From CAWJMD01 sp963700925 (GTDB taxonomy: Bacteria > Actinomycetota > Actinomycetes > Actinomycetales > CAWJMD01), in NCBI GenBank assembly GCA_963700925.1, contig OY969553.1, positions 4,582,532-4,646,531 on the forward strand: 64,000 nt of DNA, read 5' to 3'. Below are positions 17,777 to 27,103 of the stretch, one piece after another (the stretch's first letter is position 1; each line of letters starts with the position of its first letter). Made by a program: the position numbers and the translations under genes. Below the pieces are notes generated by a model. It saw only the letters and a program-made list of their open reading frames with translations. It was not told the DNA's origin and ran no database searches.

Positions 17777-18433
17777 GTGCCGCTACCCGCGCGCGCCCGT
17801 TTGAGCCGCGCCCGCTCGAGTGCGCGGCCCGTGAACGCCGTGCTCAAGAGTGTCGTCGGTGGGCGCTCGGGACCGGTGTCAGAGCCTGGCGACCTCCAGC
17901 CCCGCGCGCCCGGCGAGCTGCACCCGGACACCGGCACGACGTTTGCCCGTCCGCACACCCGTCCCCGCCTCGTCCGGCTCGACGTGAGCGAGACCGTCAT
18001 CTCCGCCGGCACAGCCGTCAGGCTCACGTGGGCCTTCGAGGGGGCACGGACCGTGAGCGTCGATGGGGTCGCCGGCCACCCGACACACGGCCAGACCTCG
18101 GTCCTCCTCGACCGGACGCGTCAGGTCGAGGTGGTCGCCAGCAGCGAGCTCGGGTCCACCACCGTGCGCAGTCGGATGGTCACCGTGATCCCCATCCCGC
18201 GGATTAGCGCGCTGTCGGTGCCGGACGTGTCGGTCGTGGGGCTGCACGCGGACGTTCAGGCGACCGTCGCAGCGGGCGACTCCGTCCGGGCCAAGCTCAA
18301 GGAGGCCATGGACGCGCAGGACCGCTTCCGTCCGGTGCTGGCCGAGCGGCTGCACCCGATCGGTGTGCCCACCCACTTCGTTCGCTGGCTGGCCTCCGCG
18401 CCGCGGGTGTCGTTCTTCAGGAGCTCGTCGTGA
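17777..18433 (+). CDS. Ig-like domain protein of unknown function, partner of DUF4407 gene
   Basis: 218 residues from GTG 17777, with GAGAGGA upstream. An unstructured Arg-rich N-terminus is followed by a beta-rich domain near residues 65-140 (LDVSETVISAGTAVRLTWAF, later VEVVASSELGSTTV) resembling a bacterial Ig-like domain. A helical C-terminus follows (VRAKLKEAMDAQDRF). No signal peptide or membrane segment. Its stop overlaps the start of the DUF4407 gene by four bases, so the two proteins are probably made together and may interact. An 18-codon frame at 17748 with its own AGGAG overlaps the start and could be a leader peptide. Confidence 0.7.
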   Translation: MPLPARARLSRARSSARPVNAVLKSVVGGRSGPVSEPGDLQPRAPGELHPDTGTTFARPHTRPRLVRLDVSETVISAGTAVRLTWAFEGARTVSVDGVAGHPTHGQTSVLLDRTRQVEVVASSELGSTTVRSRMVTVIPIPRISALSVPDVSVVGLHADVQATVAAGDSVRAKLKEAMDAQDRFRPVLAERLHPIGVPTHFVRWLASAPRVSFFRSSS

Positions 18434-20127
18434 ACCAGTTCTCCCGATTCCTGCTCGCGGTCGCGGGAGCCAACCGGGCGGTCCTCGACCACGCCCCGCG
18501 CGACCTGGTCAAGCAGACCGCCCTCGGCGGCACCCTGCTGACGACCGCGGCGCTGGCGGCCGTCGCCTCGGCCCTCGCGCTCTGGATGGCTCTCGACGTG
18601 CCGGTCTGGGGCGCTGTCGTCGGCGGCCTGGTCTGGGGTCTGGCGATCCTCAACCTCGACCGCTGGCTGGTGGTGTCGACCCCTCGTCAGAAGACGAAGG
18701 CGGGCACGCTCGGGATGGCTCTACCCCGTGTCCTGTTGGCGCTGGTGATCGGGCTGGTGATCTCGACCCCGCTGACGCTGCAGATCTTCAAGGCCGAGAT
18801 CGACGCGGAGCTGGTGCGGATCCACCAGGCCGAGCTGGAGTCCTTCGAGAAGACGTTGCTGGCCGACGAGCGCTTCATCGACCTGCCCGAGTGGAAGGCG
18901 GACGTCGTCGAGCTCGAGTCGGCCCTCGTGGCCGGCGTGCCCGCTGACATCGTGTCGGCCAACCCAGAGGTGGCGGCCCTGAGCGCCCAGCTCGCCCTGG
19001 TCGAGACGGCCTACAACGCCGCCGAGCAGGAAGTGGCCTGCGAAAAGGACGGCACCTGCGGCTCCGGTCTCGTCGGGGCGGGCCCTGCCTTCGAGGAGAA
19101 GAAGGACCGTCGTGACCGGCTGGCCGGTGAGCGCGCCGACCTTCAAGCCCGCGTGTCGGCGATGTCCGAGCAGGTGCGATCGGGCGCCGACGCCGCCTTC
19201 GCGCAGCAGACCATCGACCAGACCGCACGGCTCGAGGGCCTCCGTGACCAGGTGGCCGACGCCGAGGAGAAGCGTGCCGCCGTGGTCGCCGCGGGAGACT
19301 CCACGGTCGAGAACGACGACGGCCTGCTCGCCCGCCTCGAGGCGCTCGAGTCACTGACCCACCACAACTCGATGCTGCGCCTGGCGCACCTCACGCTGTT
19401 CATCTTCCTGACCGCGATCGAGTGCCTGCCGATCTTCTTCAAGACCCTGCTGTCCCTGTCCAAGCCGACGCTGTACGAGCAGCTTCTCCTCCTCGAGGAC
19501 ACGCGTTCCGAGGAGAGGGCCCGCCTGCGCCTCCAGACGGAGCACGAAGAGGCGCTAGCTGTCGCCGAGGCTGCGCTGGAAGCCGCGCAGGCGCGCAGCG
19601 CCACCCAGCTCGACGCCGAGATCCGCACGGCCAAGGTCGTTCTCGACGCCCAGGTGTCGCTGGCGAAGCGGGCGGTCGACAAGTGGAAGGTGCGTCAGAC
19701 CGCCTTGATCGACGAGGAGGTCGAGTCGTTCGTCGCCGTCACGGGCCAGGTGGCGCCGACCGACCTCGGCGGCGGCACCGTGCCCGCGGCAACCGTGCTG
19801 CCGACCCACGTTGTCGAACCCGAGATGTCTGCGGCGCCCGAGACCCTGACGCCGCTCGCCGACCTCGAGGCCCCGCTCGCTCCGCCTCCGGTCGCGGCCA
19901 AGGCGAAGGCGGCCCGAAAGGGAGCTAGCGCCCACAACGCGAAGCGACCACCTCGACAGGGTCCGCGCCTCATCCCGGGTCAGGCGCCTGCACCGGCAGA
20001 CCCCACCGTTGGCTTCGTCGGCGCTCCCGTGCGTAGCGCGAGCGTCGTCCACGCGCCGACCGACAACCTGCCCGAGACCACGGCCGAGCGGATCGCCCGG
20101 CTGCGTGAGCGGGTCAGCGAGAGCTGA
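18430..20127 (+). CDS. DUF4407 membrane protein with long coiled coil
   Basis: 565 residues from GTG 18430, overlapping the previous stop (GTGA). Two membrane segments occur near residues 38-58 and 61-80, a third near 100-115 (LPRVLLALVIGLVISTPLTL), then a long Glu/Ala-rich helical periplasmic part, a further segment near 318-335 (LTLFIFLTAIECLPIFF), a second coiled coil, and a Pro/Ala-rich tail. This is the DUF4407 layout. The function of the family is unknown. Coupling to a soluble Ig-like protein suggests a membrane-anchored complex. Confidence 0.8.
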   Translation: MNQFSRFLLAVAGANRAVLDHAPRDLVKQTALGGTLLTTAALAAVASALALWMALDVPVWGAVVGGLVWGLAILNLDRWLVVSTPRQKTKAGTLGMALPRVLLALVIGLVISTPLTLQIFKAEIDAELVRIHQAELESFEKTLLADERFIDLPEWKADVVELESALVAGVPADIVSANPEVAALSAQLALVETAYNAAEQEVACEKDGTCGSGLVGAGPAFEEKKDRRDRLAGERADLQARVSAMSEQVRSGADAAFAQQTIDQTARLEGLRDQVADAEEKRAAVVAAGDSTVENDDGLLARLEALESLTHHNSMLRLAHLTLFIFLTAIECLPIFFKTLLSLSKPTLYEQLLLLEDTRSEERARLRLQTEHEEALAVAEAALEAAQARSATQLDAEIRTAKVVLDAQVSLAKRAVDKWKVRQTALIDEEVESFVAVTGQVAPTDLGGGTVPAATVLPTHVVEPEMSAAPETLTPLADLEAPLAPPPVAAKAKAARKGASAHNAKRPPRQGPRLIPGQAPAPADPTVGFVGAPVRSASVVHAPTDNLPETTAERIARLRERVSES

Positions 20128-20248
20128 GTTCTCCGCTTGTAATTCTTGGAGTTGCAATGCGAGCGAAACAGGTTGGCAACACAACGCCGCGAGAGTGAGT
20201 GATCAGGTTTGCGCCCCGCGCTGACCGTTCGTCTCGGGGAGGCAACCC

Positions 20249-20929
20249 ATGCTCGTCCGCATCCGGCTCGATGTCCCCGACCGCCCTGGCTCTCTTGGCC
20301 TGGTGGCCGCCACGATCGGCGCCGCTGGCGCCGACGTCGTCCAGGTCGAAGTCCTCAGTGCCGAGGGCGGACGCGCGGTGGACGACGTGAATGTGAACGT
20401 GCGCGACGACGCGCACCTTGACCGGCTCCTCCGAGTGCTCTCCGCCCTGGCCGGTGTCGAAGTCGCCGGCGTGCTGCACTCGCCGCCCCCGGTCACGGGA
20501 CACGCAGAGCTCGAACTGGTGGCTCGGCTGATGGCTTCGCCGGCGCGTGCCCTCGCGACGCTCGTCGACGGCGCCCCCGCGGCCGTCGGTGCGGACTGGG
20601 CAGCCGCGCTCGGGCAGGCCGACGAGGATGCGGGCGGCAGCATCGGCCTCGACACCGTCGTGCTGGCAGGCGTCCGCGCGCCCGACCCGTCCACGCTGCT
20701 GGCAGCGGTGAGCTCGGGTCTGCCGCTACGGCTGGGCACCCCACGGATCGAGCGGCCGGACGGTTCTCACTTCGGGGGTGCCCTGGTCGCTCCACTGGGC
20801 GACGAACCCCTGGCCCTGCTGGTGGTCCGTGAAGACGGACCCACCTTCCACCGCTCGGAGACCTGGCGACTCGCCGAGCTGGGCGCTATCGCCGGACGCG
20901 TGCTCGCGACCGTACCGGCCCCCCTCTGA
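20249..20929 (+). CDS. ACT-domain protein, putative amino-acid-binding regulator
   Basis: 226 residues from ATG 20249 behind GGGGAGG. An ACT domain spans about residues 1-75 (VRIRLDVPDRPGSLGLVAAT is its typical first strand and helix). The rest is a single GAF-like domain with alternating strands (LGDEPLALLVVRED) and no catalytic motif. ACT domains bind amino acids and control metabolic enzymes. Which one is involved cannot be told. It is monocistronic. The 121-base upstream gap shows no clear operator. Confidence 0.75.
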   Translation: MLVRIRLDVPDRPGSLGLVAATIGAAGADVVQVEVLSAEGGRAVDDVNVNVRDDAHLDRLLRVLSALAGVEVAGVLHSPPPVTGHAELELVARLMASPARALATLVDGAPAAVGADWAAALGQADEDAGGSIGLDTVVLAGVRAPDPSTLLAAVSSGLPLRLGTPRIERPDGSHFGGALVAPLGDEPLALLVVREDGPTFHRSETWRLAELGAIAGRVLATVPAPL

Positions 20930-20961
20930 CCGGGCGTCCTTCGCGCTGAGAGCCGGGTGGC

Positions 20962-23383
20962 TCAGCCAGGCTTCAGGACGATGCAGACGGTGAAGGCGCG
21001 GCTCGCAGTCGGGCTGCCCGCGGCGGCGAGCCCACCGCCGGTGCCGGTCGGCGTGAGGCGGGTGGCCGGCGTTCCCTGCTGGATGACCGCGGCGGACGCC
21101 GACACACTGGCCGCGCCGGCGCTACTGCGGTAGGCAACGACCGTGAGGTCGGACTTCTGCTGAGTCGACGTCGTGACCGTGACCCTCGACCCGGCGTCAC
21201 CCGGAGCGGCGGTGCGCGTCCAGACCCGCCCGGTCAGCATCGAGTTGTCAGCGGTCCGCAGAACCGTCCCACCAGGCGGCGACGTGACCGACGTGGCTCC
21301 GTTGGCGGTGAGCAGCAAGAGCATCTGGTCGCCGGTCGTCACGTCAGGTGGCACGGTGACCACGTGCGACCGGCGGCTGCCGTTGGTGCTGGCCGCACCA
21401 ACCATCGCGAGGGACGCCAGCTCGCCGGGCTCAGCCTGCCTGGCCAACGAGACGCTCTCGGCGTCGTCGTCCGTGACGGTAAGAGTGACCACGTAGCCAC
21501 CCGCCATCGCGTAGGTGTGCTGCGTGGCAAGATCGCAACAGTCAGTGGTCTCGTCACCGAACTCCCATGCGTACGAGACGATCTCGCCGTCCTGGTCGAC
21601 AGACGCCGACGACGCGTCGAACGAGCATGTGAGGTCGGTGCACGACACGCTGAAGGCGGGCTGCGGCGGTTGGTTAGGTGGCGGCACGGGTGTGCCAGGG
21701 CGCAGCACCAGGCTGAACATCGCTGCCTTGGACGCCGTATCGCCGCCGATGGCGGTCAAGCCGCCGGCAGGGCCGACAGGAACGGCCGCGCCCGAGTCGG
21801 TCAGAACGGCGGCGATGCGTGGGTTCCCGATCCCGGTCGAAGCGCCGCGTCGCACCTGCCCGACAGGCGTCGTCCAGCCCGGTGGCGTCGGAGCCGACGT
21901 CGCCCCGTTGGGTCAGCAGCAGGACCATCCCGTCGCCCGCGGCGACGCCGGCCGGAACCGTCACCGGGTGAGTGCGCTTGCTGACGTTGACGCTCGCCGA
22001 CCCGACGAAGGTGATCTCGCCCGGAGCGGACGGCAGCGCCTGCCGGCTGGTGGTGGCCGTCGCACCGGCGTCGTCGGTCACGGTGAGAGTGACGGTGCGG
22101 GCCACCCCGGTGGCGTAGGCATGGGTCGCGGTGGCCCCACTGCCGCCGGACTCGTCGGCGAAGTCCCAGGCGTACGAGGTGATCTCGCCTTCCGGGTCGT
22201 GCGAGGTCGCGGCATCGAAGGTGCACTCGAGTGCCGCACAGGACACCTCGAACTGCGCTGCGGGAACCTGGTTGCCCGTGGGGTCGAGCTCGACGGCCTT
22301 CTCCAGCCTGACCAGCTTGAAGTTCTGAGTCCCGGTGTTGCCTGGAGCGGTGTTCGAGTCGTCCAGGCACGCGAACAGACCCTGGGGGAAGGCCGGCCCG
22401 AGACTGCCTGCGTACGCCGCGATGCCGTCGGTGCGCGTTCACCCGTAGGTCAGCTCGCCCGTCACCACCCGGAACGCGCGCACGAACTCGTTGCTGCCTC
22501 GCGTGTAGACCAGGTAGTAGTTCTGCTGCGGGTCGGCCACGTTCTGCGCCGAGACGATCACGTACCCCGCTGGTGCCGCCGAGGTCGACCAACGTGACGC
22601 CCTCACCGTCGACCGCGATGCGCCCGCCCGGCTGCGCCTCGTCGACGGGGGTGCGGGCGACCCCGCTGTCGGGCTCGGCCCCGTACCGCCAGAGACCGAC
22701 GTCCTCCTCAGTGAGGTAGAGGGCCCCAGTCGCGTCGTCGGCCACGCAGCCTTCGGCCTCCGACCCGACCTGGAACTCGCGCGTGCTTGTCGCCTCGAGG
22801 AGGCCGTCGCCGTTGGTGTCGGAGAGCTCGAACTGCCGCACCCGTCCGGCGATGGTGATGATGAAGACGGAGACCTTGCCCGCGATGGCGCTCTCGTACA
22901 TGCACAGGCCCTCGCCACCGCCGGTGTCGATGGCCGTTCCCGATGTCTGTGGGACCAGTGCGCGCTTAGGCACCTCGACGCCATACAGCCGCAAGCCCGC
23001 GTTGTACGTCGCGACGACGTCACGCTCGACGCTCGCGATGGTCACCCTCTGCCGAACGTCCGAGTTGCCCCAGAAGCTGGTCGATGTGGTGATCCGCTGG
23101 CGCAGGCTGCCGTCGAGGTCGTACGTCTCCAGTGGTGCGGACGGGGACCGTCTCAGCGACTGCTGTGACAAGGATCGGCTCGACCGGGACGGCGGCCGCC
23201 GGCACGGACACCACCACGGACGCACAACGTCAGAGCCGCGACCGCCATCAGGGGCAGGAGCCGTGCTTCCCGAGTAGGACTGGCGGAGTGCCGATGCGTC
23301 GTGGTCGTCTGTGCGGCAGTTGGCTGCCGGCGGCCCATGCGCCGATAGTGCGCTCTCCTGGAGACGAGGGCACCACTAGTCAC
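20962..23383 (-). pseudogene. secreted beta-propeller phytase with two PKD domains, frameshifted and internally deleted
   Basis: A secreted protein read from 23383, with signal LLPLMAVAALTLC. Propeller segments of alkaline phytases are visible (DTGGGEGLCMYESAIAGK, YLTEEDVGLWRYGAEPDSG, YYLVYTRGSNEFVRAF). Two PKD domains (GEITSYAWDFADESGG and EIVSYAWEFGDET) and a repeated surface domain follow. Frame is lost near 23225, 23140, 22570, 22440 and 21850. The usual Asp-rich DDPAIW strand of the first blade appears absent between VAETVPVRT and LETYDLDG, about 30 codons. Such enzymes release phosphate from calcium phytate. This copy is probably inactive, unless errors explain all of it. It overlaps the nuclease stop by 8 bases. 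Confidence 0.7.
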
Positions 23384-25001
23384 CCACTCGGCCCACGTCC
23401 ATTAGGTGACCAGCTGGCGTTTCCACGACATGTCGGCGAACGTCCCCACCACCCAGTCCGAGTAGCCACCGGTGCAGCCTGTGTGTCGAGACGCAGTCAT
23501 AGCGGTTGTAGTCGCGGATGGCGTCCAGCACGTCGGCCGCTGCGCCGGGACGCCCCGCCTCCGCCAGCTGGGCGTAGCGCGTGTACCCGACGATCGAGTC
23601 GCCGGCGTTCTGCACGTCGCCCGTGCGTGCCTCGACACCCATGTAGAGGGGCTCCAGCTGCTTGAGCGAACGCGACCCGACGGACACCTGCACCGAGTCA
23701 CGCACCGCCGTGAGCAGGTCGACCAGCGTGCCGCTGGCCAGCAGCTCGGCGACCTCGTCCTCCCGGGTGCCGTGCCTCGCGGCAAGCTCGGTGAGGCGGT
23801 AGGGCTCGTACGAGGCGTAGTGGTACACGTGGGCGCCTGGAAACCGTTGTCGCCGTGCGCTGATCAGGTCGAGAGTCCGCTCGAAGGCAACTCGCTCGTC
23901 AGGTCTCGAGTGCGCCCAGAAGCCGGTGTACTCCTCGCTTGGGTCGACGAAGCCGTGCAGGTACTCGAGTGACCCGTCGGCGTCGTGGAAGGGGTCGCCC
24001 TCGATGTCGTAGTAGAGATCGCCGACGTCGGGCGGCGGCAGGAGGTCGAGCCCGGACCTGCTGTAGACCGCGAACTCGAGTCGACCCGACCGCTCCCCCG
24101 CCAGCTGCACGGCGGCCTGCGACCGCAGCTCGGCGAACTCTGCCTCCTCCATCTCCTCGGGACGCTGGTCGTCGGACGCCTCCGCGAAGCGGTCGATCGT
24201 CGGCAGGCCGATTGCCCGGAGCAGCGGGACGTAGTGGTAGCGGATACCCCAGACCAGGCTCAGGTCGCGGTCGGCCGCTCGGCCCGCGGCGCACGTCGGT
24301 GCCCAGCGGCACTTGCGGCAGGCACGCCGCTTGTCGGCCCAGATCGGGTCGGGCACCTCGACGGGTCCGCCCAGACGATCCGCGGCCTCGGCCAGAGCAG
24401 CACGCGCCTGCTCGAGCAGCGGGGCGGCCTCCTCCGAGGCGATCTCACCTGTTCCGAGCCATGCATGTGCCTCCTCCGGCTCGGGGTGTCCGAGCCGGGT
24501 CAGCGCCTCCGCGGCCACGCCGAGCTGGACGAGCGCGTCGTCCTTCACCGAGTGCGCGAGCTTGATCTCCATCGGCTCGTAGCGGTGTCGCCCGTCACCG
24601 GCCCGAAGCTCCTCACCGCTCTTCGGGTGGATGCGGGTCAGCACGTCCGGGTACGTCACGAAGCCGTCCGCCAGCAGCACGCCCCCGTGGACGACGGATG
24701 CGCCGTCGGCGAGCGCCTGCCGAGTCAGGTGAGCCGCCTGTTCGATCTCCTCCCACTCCGGTCCGGCTGCATGGATCTCGACGAGGTCGAGCCCGTGGCG
24801 CGTGCGCAGCGCCGACACCACGTCGGCCTCGTGCTGTCGTGCGCGCTGCGACACCAACTCGCTCGAGGCGCTCGCCTCGATGGTGCGCGGACGTACGAGC
24901 CCGCTCGCGGCAGCCAGGTCGAGGGTGAAGCGGTGGTCGCACTCGACGACGGCCAGCGCGTCATGGGTCGACAGCACCCACTGCTCTCCAAATCGGCGCA
25001 C
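23376..25001 (-). CDS. TM0106-family RecB-like nuclease without its helicase half
   Basis: 541 residues. Near the N-terminus is the PD-(D/E)XK nuclease: first cysteine in ECDHRFTLDL, TYPDVLTRIHPKSGEEL, the catalytic YEPMEIKLA, and three further cysteines in CRKCRWAPTC that would complete a Fe-S or zinc site. A DEDD/RNase H-like exonuclease domain follows (LYYDIEGDPFHDADG). The C-terminal DYNRYDCVST is where many relatives continue into a superfamily 1 helicase of about 500 residues. Here the protein stops 38 residues later and the phytase gene begins. It may be a natural short form or a truncation. Predicted role: DNA repair or defence nuclease. Confidence 0.75.
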   Translation of the reverse strand: MRRFGEQWVLSTHDALAVVECDHRFTLDLAAASGLVRPRTIEASASSELVSQRARQHEADVVSALRTRHGLDLVEIHAAGPEWEEIEQAAHLTRQALADGASVVHGGVLLADGFVTYPDVLTRIHPKSGEELRAGDGRHRYEPMEIKLAHSVKDDALVQLGVAAEALTRLGHPEPEEAHAWLGTGEIASEEAAPLLEQARAALAEAADRLGGPVEVPDPIWADKRRACRKCRWAPTCAAGRAADRDLSLVWGIRYHYVPLLRAIGLPTIDRFAEASDDQRPEEMEEAEFAELRSQAAVQLAGERSGRLEFAVYSRSGLDLLPPPDVGDLYYDIEGDPFHDADGSLEYLHGFVDPSEEYTGFWAHSRPDERVAFERTLDLISARRQRFPGAHVYHYASYEPYRLTELAARHGTREDEVAELLASGTLVDLLTAVRDSVQVSVGSRSLKQLEPLYMGVEARTGDVQNAGDSIVGYTRYAQLAEAGRPGAAADVLDAIRDYNRYDCVSTHRLHRWLLGLGGGDVRRHVVETPAGHLMDVGRVGD

Positions 25002-25082
25002 TGCTCGTCACCTCGATCCGCACGAGATCTCTTCTCGGACAGGTCGGACGCTACCCGGCGGGTACGACAGTGCCGCTGCGGA

Positions 25083-26951
25083 CTACCTCGTCCCGCCCGG
25101 CAGGCCGGCGATGACAGCCTCCCGAGCATCGCGGCGAGCCTGCTCGCGCGAGGCGTCGGTACCGCGCGCCTCGGCCTCGGACTCGGACTCGGACCCGGAC
25201 TCGGCCTGGGGCAGTGGCTCGAACGGCACGATGTCCGAGGCACAGTGAGTGCCGTCGGCCGGGCCGTTGCCCGTCACCAGGTATCGGGTGACGTGTGCGT
25301 CGACGCAGGTGCTCACCCCGAGGGCGATGTGACCCCAGCCGTCGAGGGTGAGCAGGCGCGAGCGCGGTAGGAGGTCGGCGACGGTCAGCGCCCCCGAGTA
25401 CGCGGTCGCCGGGTCGTACAGGTTGCCGACCACCAGCACGTGGTTGGAGGTCCTGGCCGACCACGGACCGAGGTAGCGGTCGCGGTCGTGCCCCGGCCAG
25501 TCGGCGCAGGGGGACGACGCCCACGTCCATGCGCTGCCGAAGTAGCCGGCCTCTCGGTCTGCCGCGCGCCCGGCGGTGAACCATGCGGCGGGCGACGTGG
25601 GGTTGATGGAGTCCGAGCAGGCCACACCGGTGAAGCCCTCGAGCGTCTGGGGCATCGGCTCGCCGGCGTGCCGGAAGGCCTGTGCGACGCGCGCCTGCCT
25701 GGCGGTGTCGGAGGCTGCCGCAGACGAGGGGGGCTCGAGGCCGATGGCGGCCGCCAACTCGGTGACCGCGTCGGCCATGGCCTCCCAGCCGTCCGGGGAG
25801 TACAGGGCGCCCAGGCTGGCCCCCACCAGGTCCTGGTACGTCACCTCGAACACGCCGCCTGTGCCGTCCGGAAGCCGAACCGGGCCACGACGCAGCTCGG
25901 CCGCCACGTCCGCGTAGACGTCCTCGGGGTCGGGGTAGGAGGCCAAGCTGCAGCTGTCAGTGCCGGCCTCGGCGCACAGGGTGAAGAACTGCTGCAGCGC
26001 GGCCCGCGCGCCGACGTGGCTGTCGAGGCGGGTGGAGAACGGTTGGGTTCGGCGCTCCCACGCGTTGCGTCCCGCCGTCCACGCGACCGGGTCGAGCACG
26101 CCGTCGACGACCAGCGCACGGACGTTGCCCGGGAACAGGTTGGCGTACGTCGTGCCCAGCTGGGAGCCGTAGGAGTACCCGGCGTAGGTCAGGCGGCGGT
26201 CGCCGACCGCGTGCCGCATGAGGTCGAGGTCTCGCGCGACGCTCGCCGTCGACATGTGGTCGATGATTCGGCCTGCTCGCCTGTCGCAGAGGTCGGTGTA
26301 CCGGTCATCCGCCTCGTTGATGGCGGCCGCCTGGCGCCGGTCGATGGGGAACGCCGGGACACCCAGGTACACCTCGTCCAGCTTTTGGAAGGACGTGAAG
26401 CAGACCAGGGGGTTGCTGCGGGCAATGCCACGCGGGTCGAAGCCCACGATGTCGAAGCGCTCCAGCAGTTCCGGCGCGTACAGCGCCCAGGCGAAGTCGA
26501 TGAAGTCGACACCGGAGCCGCCGGGACCACCCGGGTTGACGAACAGGGTCCCGATCTTGCGGTCCGGGTCGCCGGCCTCCAGGCGGCGCAGGGCCAGGTC
26601 GATCGTGGCCCCCCTCGGCCGGTCGTGGTCGAGCGGGACCGTGAACGTCGCACAGGAGAAGGAGAACTCGGCGGGGACACCCTCGGTGCTTCCCCAGTCG
26701 GGGGGACACTCGCCCCAGTCCACGGTCGACGTCGTGACGGCATCCTGGGCGGCGGTGGAGGCCGCTTGGGTGCCCGCGTCGACTCCCGCGTCGACTCCCG
26801 CGTCGACTCCCGCGTCGACTCCCGCGTCGACTCCCGCCTCGGCACCCGGAGCCGCGGCGGCGGCCACTCCGGGCAGGGCGAGCGCAAGGGACAGAGCGAA
26901 CAGGGCTGAGGCCCGGGCGGTGCGTGAGAGCCGGGAGCGTGTGCGGCGCAT
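25083..26951 (-). CDS. secreted alpha/beta hydrolase, tripeptidyl aminopeptidase type
   Basis: 622 residues from ATG 26951, with a Sec signal peptide (ALFALSLALALPGVAAAAAP). A spacer made of five VDAG repeats follows. The hydrolase has the oxyanion segment NPGGPGGSG, nucleophile GYSYGS, a long cap, and a C-terminal TAP-like region with Asp in LYDPATAY and His in GWGHIAL. This matches SlpD/SlpE-like exported peptidases that cut tripeptides or prolyl residues from peptide N-termini. The tail is Ser/Glu-rich (ESGSESESEAEARG). The repeats probably act as a flexible tether. It is monocistronic and divergent from the MFS gene at 27104. Confidence 0.85.
   Translation of the reverse strand: MRRTRSRLSRTARASALFALSLALALPGVAAAAAPGAEAGVDAGVDAGVDAGVDAGVDAGTQAASTAAQDAVTTSTVDWGECPPDWGSTEGVPAEFSFSCATFTVPLDHDRPRGATIDLALRRLEAGDPDRKIGTLFVNPGGPGGSGVDFIDFAWALYAPELLERFDIVGFDPRGIARSNPLVCFTSFQKLDEVYLGVPAFPIDRRQAAAINEADDRYTDLCDRRAGRIIDHMSTASVARDLDLMRHAVGDRRLTYAGYSYGSQLGTTYANLFPGNVRALVVDGVLDPVAWTAGRNAWERRTQPFSTRLDSHVGARAALQQFFTLCAEAGTDSCSLASYPDPEDVYADVAAELRRGPVRLPDGTGGVFEVTYQDLVGASLGALYSPDGWEAMADAVTELAAAIGLEPPSSAAASDTARQARVAQAFRHAGEPMPQTLEGFTGVACSDSINPTSPAAWFTAGRAADREAGYFGSAWTWASSPCADWPGHDRDRYLGPWSARTSNHVLVVGNLYDPATAYSGALTVADLLPRSRLLTLDGWGHIALGVSTCVDAHVTRYLVTGNGPADGTHCASDIVPFEPLPQAESGSESESEAEARGTDASREQARRDAREAVIAGLPGGTR
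26773..26832. repeat. five exact 12-bp tandem repeats
   Basis: CCCGCGTCGACT is repeated five times without a change, coding for VDAG units (minus strand) in the linker after the signal peptide of the exported peptidase. The copies are identical at every codon, which points to recent slippage expansion. Copy number may vary between strains. Confidence 0.9.
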
Positions 26952-27103
26952 CAGGAACCCCCGTCTCGAGTGCCACCGCCCCGGCGAGCGGTGGTCCCGT
27001 GCGGCTGGCTCCCGCGTCCGACCAGGTGATCTGCGGATCCAACCGGACGTCGCGACGCTAGTGCGGCGGGACTGTCTGAACAAGGGACGGCAGACTCGCA
27101 GTC

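Noticed and set aside
26773..26832. CRISPR array
   Set aside because: Repeats are 12 bp, directly adjacent, without spacers and inside a coding frame.
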